From positions 153,949 to 217,948 of the forward strand of contig NZ_JANFDG010000005.1 in NCBI RefSeq assembly GCF_024609765.1: 64,000 nucleotides of DNA. The letters are read 5' to 3'. The translations under genes and the position numbers were made by a program. Positions 59,129 to 64,000 of the stretch are shown here, one piece after another. Position 1 is the first letter of the stretch. Each line of letters begins with the position of its first letter. The notes beneath the pieces are model-generated. The model saw only the letters and a list, made by a program, of their open reading frames with translations. It was not told the origin of the DNA and did no database searches. This DNA comes from Shinella pollutisoli. GTDB lineage: Bacteria; Pseudomonadota; Alphaproteobacteria; Rhizobiales; Rhizobiaceae.

Positions 59129-59902
59129 TCAATAGTCGAACTGCTCGGCGAGGATCCGGTCGGACCAGGAATGGTCGGGGTCGGAGAGGATGCGCGCCGT
59201 CAGCCCGAGCGATTCGGCGACGCGCACCGAAGTCACGGACTTCACCTCCGTGTTGTCGGCGACGGCGTTGACCGGCCGCTTCTCCGCCTCCAGCACGTCG
59301 ATCTCGACCGTCACCTTGTTCGGCAGCAGCGCGCCGCGCCAGCGCCGCGGGCGGAAGGGGCTGACGGGGGTGAGCGCCAGCAGCGGCGCCTCCAGCGGCA
59401 GGATCGGCCCGTGGGCGGAGAGATTGTAGGCGGTGGAGCCGGCGGGGGTGGCGAGCAGCAGCCCGTCGCAGATGAGCTCCTCCAGCCGCACCCGCCCGTC
59501 GACGGTCACGCGCAGCTTCGCCGCCTGGTAGGACTGGCGGAAGAGATAGACCTCGTTGATGGCGAGCGCCCGGCGCTGCTGGCCGCTCGCATCCTCCGTC
59601 AGCATCTCCAGCGGCCGGAAGGCATTCTCCACCGCGCCGGCGATGCGCGCGCGGAGGTCGGTCGTGTCGTAGCGGTTCATCAGGAAGCCGACAGAGCCGC
59701 GGTTCATGCCGTAGACCGGCTTGCCGGTGGTCATCGTCGTGTGCAGCGTCTGCAGCATGAAGCCGTCGCCGCCGAGCGCGACGATGACGTCGGCCTCCTC
59801 CGGGTCCGTGTTGCCGTAGAGGGCGACCAGGTCGTGCCGGGCCTCCTGCGCCTCGGCCGACGGCGAGGCGACGAAGGAAATGGAACTGAAGTCTCGCGTC
59901 AT
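59129..59902 (-). CDS. nadK: NAD kinase
   Basis: Makes NADP from NAD and ATP in the cytosol. The 257-residue protein has the GGDG motif in VALGGDGFMLQTLH (about residues 42-55), ALAINEVYLFRQS near 112 and the second motif DGLLLATPAGSTAYNLSAHGP near 145. Start ATG 59902 (MTRDFSSISFVASPSAEAQ) is chosen as the family start; the upstream in-frame region belongs to the repeat-like stretch. The exported protein gene is 45 bases downstream. Confidence 0.95.
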   Translation of the reverse strand: MTRDFSSISFVASPSAEAQEARHDLVALYGNTDPEEADVIVALGGDGFMLQTLHTTMTTGKPVYGMNRGSVGFLMNRYDTTDLRARIAGAVENAFRPLEMLTEDASGQQRRALAINEVYLFRQSYQAAKLRVTVDGRVRLEELICDGLLLATPAGSTAYNLSAHGPILPLEAPLLALTPVSPFRPRRWRGALLPNKVTVEIDVLEAEKRPVNAVADNTEVKSVTSVRVAESLGLTARILSDPDHSWSDRILAEQFDY

Positions 59903-59994
59903 CCCGCCGGTCCGCATCCTCTTGGCCCGCCCGCTCCCCGTCGAGCGCCCCGCCTTTGTGGCATGCCTTGGCGTCATGCGCATCCGAAAAGTGG

Positions 59995-60307
59995 GAGGGG
60001 TGCGCGCTTCGCCGCGGAAACCTCGAACCCGCAGCGTTTTCGCACCGGCGACCGCCCGCTCGCGTCCTTCCGGAGCGAAGCCGCCGCAGGCCGCGTCAGC
60101 GCGGGAGAAAGAGATGGCACGCCGAGGCGGAGCGAGGGCGAACCCGTGCAACGGGTCGATCGGCGGCATTGCGCGAGGAAAAATGGTGCGCTTCATCGGG
60201 AAACCCCGCACCCGCAGGGTTTGCAGGGGCGACTGCCCGTCGCCGGCCGTCCGGCGCCCCTCCGGAGCGAAGCGGCCATAGGCCGCGGCAGCGCGAGGAG
60301 AGGGAAA
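59995..60307. repeat. diverged tandem repeat (about 189-bp period) beside tRNA-Thr
   Basis: Blocks at 59995-60115 and 60184-60310 share GGTGCGCTTC-like starts, GGAAACC-C-CGCACCCGCAG, CTCCGGAGCGAAGC, and a GAGA-ATGG end. In the right block this leads straight into the tRNA-Thr 3' end; in the left block it leads into GGGTTCG-containing sequence on the minus strand that could be a decayed tRNA end. The 405-base gap 59903-60307 shows no credible gene. Confidence 0.5.
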
Positions 60308-60383
<76 letters not shown>

Positions 60384-60438
60384 GCTCCAGCCATGCGAGT
60401 TACCACAAATTCGGCGGCTGTAAAGGAAAAAGGGCGGG

Positions 60439-61386
60439 TCAGATCGACCAGTTCGCCTCCGCGGGCGCGTGGGGAACGACCTCCTGGCAGCGCTGCATCG
60501 AGCGGGGCAGGTGGACGGCGAGGTGGTCGATCAGCGCGCGCACGGCGGGCAGCATGCCGTGGCGCGAGGTGAAGACCGCGTGCACCGACGCCTCCGCCGA
60601 GGACCAGCCCGGCAGGACGGGGCTCAGCAGCCCGGCGCGGAAGCCGCGCTCGAAGATGATGTCCGGCAGGAGCGCCACGCCCACGCCCTCGATCGTCGCC
60701 CGTTCGAGGATGCCGAAGTCCGCCGCCGAGAGGACCGGCGTGGAGACGACCTCGCGCGTCTCGCCGTCGTCGTTGACGAGCGTCCAGACGGTCCTCGCGG
60801 TATTCTCCTCCATGGAGAGCGTCGGCACCTCCGCGAGCCGGTCGAGGGTGATCGGCCCGTGGCGCTCCAGGAAGCGGGGGCTTGCGGCAAGGTAGCGCCG
60901 CGTCGCGCCGAAGCGGCGGACGATCAGCGACTGGTCGCCGTCGTAGCCGTCGCGCACGCGCAGCGCCACGTCGATGCGTTCCTCGATGAGGTCGACCGGC
61001 CGGTTCGTCATCAGGATGGAGACGCGCACCTGCGGGTGGCGCGTCATGAAGGCGGGCAGGATGTCGGCGATCATCGGCGCGAAGCCCGGTGGCACGGAAA
61101 GCCGAACGACGCCGGCAGGCGCCGCCTTCGCCATCGCCACCACCGCCTCCGCCGACTGCACGTCGGACAGCACCGCCTCGCAGCGCTCGTAGAAGGACTG
61201 GCCGACGTCGGTGACGGCGAGCTTGCGCGTCGAGCGCTCGATCAGCCGCACGCCGAGCTGGTCCTCGAGCGCGGCGATGCGCTTGCTGATCTTCGATTTC
61301 GGCACCGAAAGCGCCTTGGCCGCCGCCGTGAAGCCCTTGTGGCGCACCACGGCGGCATAGAGGGCGAGGTCGTTGAGATCCTGCAT
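60439..61386 (-). CDS. LysR-family transcriptional regulator
   Basis: A 315-residue regulator with the N-terminal winged helix (residues 1-60, FTAAAKALSVPKSKISKRIAAL) and a C-terminal co-inducer domain (about 90-300). It is divergent from the azoreductase gene; the 134-base space holds the dyad GTTTCC-CGTC-GGAAAC, so this protein most likely controls azoR and itself, responding to quinones, azo or related compounds. The sequence pattern of the C-terminal domain resembles the DsdC/CrgA-like LysR group. The end is 55 bases from tRNA-Thr. Confidence 0.9.
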   Translation of the reverse strand: MQDLNDLALYAAVVRHKGFTAAAKALSVPKSKISKRIAALEDQLGVRLIERSTRKLAVTDVGQSFYERCEAVLSDVQSAEAVVAMAKAAPAGVVRLSVPPGFAPMIADILPAFMTRHPQVRVSILMTNRPVDLIEERIDVALRVRDGYDGDQSLIVRRFGATRRYLAASPRFLERHGPITLDRLAEVPTLSMEENTARTVWTLVNDDGETREVVSTPVLSAADFGILERATIEGVGVALLPDIIFERGFRAGLLSPVLPGWSSAEASVHAVFTSRHGMLPAVRALIDHLAVHLPRSMQRCQEVVPHAPAEANWSI

Positions 61387-61419
61387 CGTCGGCTCCTGTC
61401 CGTCTCCGCGCCATTTATT

Positions 61420-61435
61420 GTTTCCCGTCGGAAAC
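61420..61435. promoter_or_regulatory. probable LysR operator between the regulator and azoR
   Basis: GTTTCC (61420-61425) and GGAAAC (61430-61435) are perfect inverted arms around CGTC, in the divergent promoter region. It overlaps ATTTATTG on the left and has GTCAATTG on the right. Confidence 0.5.
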
Positions 61436-61520
61436 GGTCAATTGGATTTTTGCGGTCTAATCAGGTGATTGTTTTGGTTTCATATCGTCGGCATCGAATT
61501 TGAACAGAGGTGCTGACCCC

Positions 61521-62144
61521 ATGAACGTCCTCCACATCGACTCCGGCATTCTCGGAGAGCATTCCGTTTCCCGCCGCCTGAGCGCCGCGCTCGTCGCGCA
61601 GATCAGGGCCGAGCAGCCGGCCGCGACCGTCACCTACCGCGACCTCGTCGCCGCGCCGCTCGCGCATCTGTCCGGCTCCCACCTGATGGCGGCCAATGCG
61701 AAGCCGAAGGAGCTCGACGCACGCATTGCGGCCGACCTCGCGGAGGGCCGGGCCGTGCTGGAGGAATTCCTCGCCGCCGACACGATCGTCATCGGCGCGC
61801 CGATGTACAATTTCTCGCTGCCGAGCCAGCTCAAGGCCTGGATCGACCGCATCGCCGTTGCCGGCAAGACCTTCCGCTACACGGAAAGCGGTCCGGAAGG
61901 CCTGGCGCAGGGCAAGAAGGTCGTCATCATCTCGACGCGCGGCGGCCATTACAGCGCCGGCCCGGCGGCGATCATGGACCATCAGGAAAGCTACCTGAAG
62001 GCCGTTCTCGGCTTCGTCGGCATCACCGACATCGAGATCGTCCGTGCCGAGGGGCTGAACCTCGGTGCCGACAAGAAGGTCGAGGCGATCTCCGAGGCCG
62101 AGCGCGTCATCTCCACCAGCCCGACGCTGAAGCTCGCAAGCTGA
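61521..62144 (+). CDS. azoR: FMN-dependent NADH-azoreductase
   Basis: A 207-residue flavodoxin-like enzyme that reduces azo compounds and quinones with NADH. Family motifs are MNVLHIDSGILGEHSVSR (FMN phosphate loop), APMYNFSLPSQLKAWIDR near residue 93 and STRGGHYS near 139. The start ATG 61521 follows AGAGGTGC. It is divergent from a LysR regulator, the usual arrangement for inducible azoreductases. A strong stem-loop follows. Confidence 0.93.
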   Translation: MNVLHIDSGILGEHSVSRRLSAALVAQIRAEQPAATVTYRDLVAAPLAHLSGSHLMAANAKPKELDARIAADLAEGRAVLEEFLAADTIVIGAPMYNFSLPSQLKAWIDRIAVAGKTFRYTESGPEGLAQGKKVVIISTRGGHYSAGPAAIMDHQESYLKAVLGFVGITDIEIVRAEGLNLGADKKVEAISEAERVISTSPTLKLAS

Positions 62145-62167
62145 CCCCGCCCGTCGGGACGGGCGAG

Positions 62168-62196
62168 ACGCCCGCCGGTTCCTGCCCGGCGGGCGT
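62168..62196. terminator. terminator between azoR and rlmB
   Basis: ACGCCCGCCGG and CCGGCGGGCGT form a perfect 11-bp stem with a 7-base loop, placed between the convergent azoR and rlmB ends. No long T-run is present, but the stem is strong. Confidence 0.65.
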
Positions 62197-62207
62197 TGCC
62201 GTATCGG

Positions 62208-63086
62208 CTACCCCGCGAGGAAGCGCCGCGTCGCGTAGAGCGCGATCGCCGCGGCGTTCGAGACGTTGAGGGATTTGATCGCGCCCGGCATGTCGAGCCG
62301 GGCGAGCGCCTTGCAGGTCGCCCGCGTCTTCTGTCGCAGCCCCTTGCCCTCCGAGCCCATGACGAGCGCGATGCGCCCGCCGGCAAGCGTGCCCTCCAGC
62401 GGCGCCGGGCCTTCCGAATCGAGGCCGATCGTCAGGAAGCCGAGCCGGTGCAGCTCCTCCAGCGCGTCGGAGAGATTGGTGACCTGGATATAGGGGATGA
62501 GCTCCAGCGCGCCGGAGGCGGTCTTGGCGAGCACGCCCGATTCGGTCGGCGAGTGGCGCTGCGTGGTGATGACGGCGCCGGCGTCGAAGGCGACGGCCGA
62601 GCGCATGATCGCGCCGACATTGTGCGGGTCGGTCACCTGGTCGAGCACGAGCAGCAGCGGGCTGTCCCTCAGCGCCTCCAGCCGGCGCACGGGCAGGGGC
62701 CGCGTCTCCAGCATCACGCCCTGGTGGATCGCCTCCGGCCCCAGCACCCTGTCGAGGTCGGAGGGAAGCACGGTCTCGACCGGGTAGGGCAGGGTGGACA
62801 GGTCGGCGAGGCCGAGCCGCTGCGCGGCGTTCTGCGTCACCGAGAGCTTCACGATCTTCCGCTCGGGATTGTCGAGGGCGGCGCGCACCGTGTGCAGCCC
62901 GTAGAGATGGACCTGGTCCGGCGCCGCCGGGGCGGGCGGCTTCCAGCCGTCCGCCTGCCGGCGCCGGCGGTCGTCCTTGGGCGTCGGGATCTCGCCGCGC
63001 TCGCGCTTCTGGTCGCGGTGCGCCCGGCGCAGCTTGGCGTAATGGGTGTCTTTCGCGGACTTGCCGCCGGTATCATCCTTGCTCAT
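62208..63086 (-). CDS. rlmB: 23S rRNA (guanosine-2'-O)-methyltransferase RlmB
   Basis: SPOUT-family methyltransferase that modifies G2251 of 23S rRNA. The 292 residues have an N-terminal basic region (about 1-45), the SpoU substrate-binding domain (about 48-125) and the catalytic knot with LVLDQVTDPHNVGAIMRSA (motif 1), ALVMGSEGKGLRQ (motif 2) and SLNVSNAAAIALY (motif 3). It is convergent with azoR. The N-terminal basic tail (MSKDDTGGKSAKDTHYAK) is longer than in E. coli. Confidence 0.93.
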   Translation of the reverse strand: MSKDDTGGKSAKDTHYAKLRRAHRDQKRERGEIPTPKDDRRRRQADGWKPPAPAAPDQVHLYGLHTVRAALDNPERKIVKLSVTQNAAQRLGLADLSTLPYPVETVLPSDLDRVLGPEAIHQGVMLETRPLPVRRLEALRDSPLLLVLDQVTDPHNVGAIMRSAVAFDAGAVITTQRHSPTESGVLAKTASGALELIPYIQVTNLSDALEELHRLGFLTIGLDSEGPAPLEGTLAGGRIALVMGSEGKGLRQKTRATCKALARLDMPGAIKSLNVSNAAAIALYATRRFLAG

Positions 63087-63102
63087 GCGGCCCTATAAAG
63101 CA

Positions 63103-63147
63103 CGTCGCGCGAAACTGTGCAGCGGTTTTGCGGCAACGGCCCGATGA
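63103..63147. repeat. family A-related palindrome (diverged)
   Basis: The stretch CGCGCGAAACTGTGCAGCGG and TTTTGCGGCAACG contains the family A core in the variant form TGTGCAGCGGTTTTGCG. It lies upstream of rlmB. Confidence 0.5.
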
Positions 63148-63238
63148 AAAATCCGGGAACGCGGACGGCACACGAATGGCGGCGGCCGCAGGCCGGACCG
63201 GGCGTCGGGTTTTTTCGCAATTTTTTCCGTGACGTCGT

Positions 63239-63267
63239 GTTGACAGGACGAATTGCGCCGGTCATAT
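63239..63267 (+). promoter_or_regulatory. promoter of the tRNA-Tyr/tRNA-Gly unit
   Basis: A perfect TTGACA (63239-63244), 17-base spacer and CATATA (63262-63267). Transcription would start near 63275, about 75 bases upstream of tRNA-Tyr. AT-rich DNA precedes the -35. Confidence 0.75.
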
Positions 63268-63347
63268 ACCCCGCCAGATAGGAGGCGCCGCCCGAAAGGG
63301 TTGCCTTCTCCGGTCGATACCTGGTCGCTTGATCCCGACGGAAACCT

Positions 63348-63432
63348 GGAGGGATGCCCGAGTGGTTAAAGGGGACGGACTGTAAATCCGTTGGCTCAGC
63401 CTACGTTGGTTCAAATCCAACTCCCTCCACCA
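63348..63432 (+). tRNA. tRNA-Tyr (anticodon GUA)
   Basis: The 85-base gene starts GGAGGGATGCCCGAG and ends with TCCCTCCACCA. The anticodon loop CTGTAAA holds GTA between GGA and TCC arms, and there is a long variable arm, as expected for tRNA-Tyr. CCA is encoded. Confidence 0.95.
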
Positions 63433-63457
63433 TTTCGTCGGTTCGGATCGATGACCC

Positions 63458-63531
63458 GCGGGTATAGCTCAATGGTAGAGCAGCAGCCTTCCAAGCTGAA
63501 TACGCGGGTTCGATTCCCGCTACCCGCTCCA
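63458..63531 (+). tRNA. tRNA-Gly (anticodon UCC)
   Basis: The 74-base gene starts GCGGGTATAGCTCAATGG and ends ACCCGCTCCA. The anticodon loop CTTCCAA holds TCC, T-loop GGGTTCGATTC, and CCA is encoded. It is 25 bases after tRNA-Tyr and on the same transcript. Confidence 0.95.
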
Positions 63532-63548
63532 CCGGCCGGCAGGTTCCC

Positions 63549-63686
63549 TTACTTCTTTCGTGAAAACGCCCAGCCGCCCGCCGCCCCCAGCGCGATTCCG
63601 ATCGCGATGCCGATGGGGACGTTGTCGAGGAAAGCCGAGCCGATGACGGCTCCTATTCCGACGCCGAGAGCGATGCCTATGGTCAT
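63549..63686 (-). CDS. 45-residue glycine-zipper membrane protein
   Basis: The minus strand encodes MTIGIALGVGIGAVIGSAFL and then two further G/A-rich stretches (IGIAIGIALGAAGGWAF), ending FSRKK. The glycine spacing is that of a glycine zipper, suggesting oligomerising membrane helices; the positive C-terminus points to a cytosolic end. It lies between tRNA-Gly and tuf, antisense to them. No good Shine-Dalgarno is visible (GTCGCC precedes the ATG), so the assignment is moderate. Confidence 0.6.
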   Translation of the reverse strand: MTIGIALGVGIGAVIGSAFLDNVPIGIAIGIALGAAGGWAFSRKK

Positions 63687-63846
63687 GGCGACGACCCTCG
63701 CACAGCGATGTGGCCACAGTGTGGAACGCTGCCGTACGGTGGCAGGAAGTGCGCGTAAGGCCTTGCCGTAAAAAGTGATTCGCGTGCGATGCCGCGGCGC
63801 GCGCGGCCTTTGCGGGCGTGCCCCGCAGCCCCTTCGCCCGCGCGCA

Positions 63847-63881
63847 TTTAAGGCTTGCGCATTCGTTGCGAAAGCCTTAAA
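63847..63881. terminator. stem-loop upstream of tuf
   Basis: TTTAAGGCTT (63847-63856) and AAGCCTTAAA (63872-63881) form a perfect 10-bp stem with a 15-base loop. It could end the glycine-zipper or tRNA transcript, or fold in the tuf leader. The rest of 63687-63937 has no gene I can support. Confidence 0.5.
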
Positions 63882-63937
63882 CGGCTGCCAAACCGGGAGG
63901 GCCGGTTAGCCCAACTTTCGATCACAGGAAAAAAGAC

Positions 63938-64000
63938 ATGGCAAAAGGTAAGTTTGAGCGCACTAAGCCTCACGTAAACATCGGCACGATCGGCCACGTT
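63938..64000 (+). CDS. tuf: elongation factor Tu, N-terminal start (partial)
   Basis: Only the first 21 codons are in the window: [20 protein letters not shown] matches EF-Tu and leads into the GTP-binding P-loop beyond base 64000. A ribosome-binding site (AGGAAAAAAG) is 6 bases upstream. The tRNA-Tyr/tRNA-Gly-tuf order is a remnant of the classical thrU-tyrU-glyT-tufB cluster. Confidence 0.97.
   Translation, partial: MAKGKFERTKPHVNIGTIGHV

Overview
The window looks like a chromosomal core region of a GC-rich alphaproteobacterium of the Rhizobiales, most likely the Rhizobiaceae (Rhizobium/Sinorhizobium/Shinella type). The reasons are the gene order (nuoLMN-birA-rnj-proS-lolCD-dnaE; divK-pleD; plsY-dprA-topA-rnr; gatCAB; accBC-aroQ; rne-amidase-PBP1A-prfB; tRNAs-tuf), alphaproteobacterial families (NDUFA12-type complex I subunit, DUF1467, DUF2155, DUF3572, RNase E with an interrupted S1 domain), LexA boxes of the GAAC-N7-GAAC type, and abundant palindromic intergenic mosaic repeats of the kind known from rhizobia. 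No insertion sequence, prophage, integron, rRNA operon or CRISPR array was seen.

Layout. 1-5700 (+): end of nuoL, nuoM, nuoN, then biotin-protein ligase and RNase J, nearly gapless. 5700-10410 (+): DUF1467 protein, a minus-strand sRNA candidate in the proS upstream region (alpha-r9 type by position, length and promoter), proS, lolC, lolD. 10400-15340: an exported protein (-), a very small SOS-controlled membrane peptide (+), dnaE (+) and a block of intergenic repeats. 15340-18540 (-): L,D-transpeptidase, dinB under a LexA box, DUF3572. 18680-20434 (+): divK-pleD. 20435-21150: a non-coding stretch with a structured RNA candidate. 21150-28940 (-): rpmG, MFS transporter, NUDIX hydrolase, DUF983, rnr, topA. 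29190-33520: a small conserved-looking gene (+) overlapping the 3' end of dprA, then (-) dprA, plsY, a dihydroorotase homologue with missing metal ligands, and pyrB. 33680-37580: AidB-like acyl-CoA dehydrogenase, two tiny membrane proteins, ruvX, a PhnA-type protein, a UPF0173 hydrolase. 37670-42770: gatC, gatA, a GNAT next to a YjhX (TopAI) homologue, a second sRNA candidate, gatB, another GNAT. 42870-47820: NDUFA12, DUF2155, aat, accC, accB, aroQ, a DsbA-family protein. 48010-58384: aminotransferase, second copy of a 258-bp repeat, rne, amidase, PBP1A, and prfB with its programmed +1 frameshift. 58600-64000: exported protein, NAD kinase, tRNA-Thr, LysR/azoreductase pair, rlmB, tRNA-Tyr, tRNA-Gly, a 45-residue glycine-zipper protein and the start of tuf.

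How the genes work together. Most of the window is housekeeping: respiration (nuo), biotin and fatty-acid initiation (birA, accBC), transamidation of Asp/Glu-tRNA (gatCAB), RNA processing (rnj, rnr, rne), chromosome topology and replication (topA, dnaE, dprA, ruvX), cell-cycle signalling (divK-pleD), and cell-envelope assembly (lolCD, plsY, amidase, PBP1A, L,D-transpeptidase). Two loci carry LexA boxes: dinB and a 28-residue peptide directly upstream of dnaE that resembles Caulobacter SidA in length, topology and SOS control.

Most interesting items: the SOS-controlled micro-membrane protein; the YjhX/GNAT pair resembling TopAI-YjhQ; the probably non-catalytic dihydroorotase beside pyrB; two or three unlisted small RNA candidates; a nearly identical 258-bp structured repeat present twice; several families of palindromic repeats with perfect inverted arms; and a broken-up version of the enterobacterial Thr-Tyr-Gly-tuf tRNA cluster.
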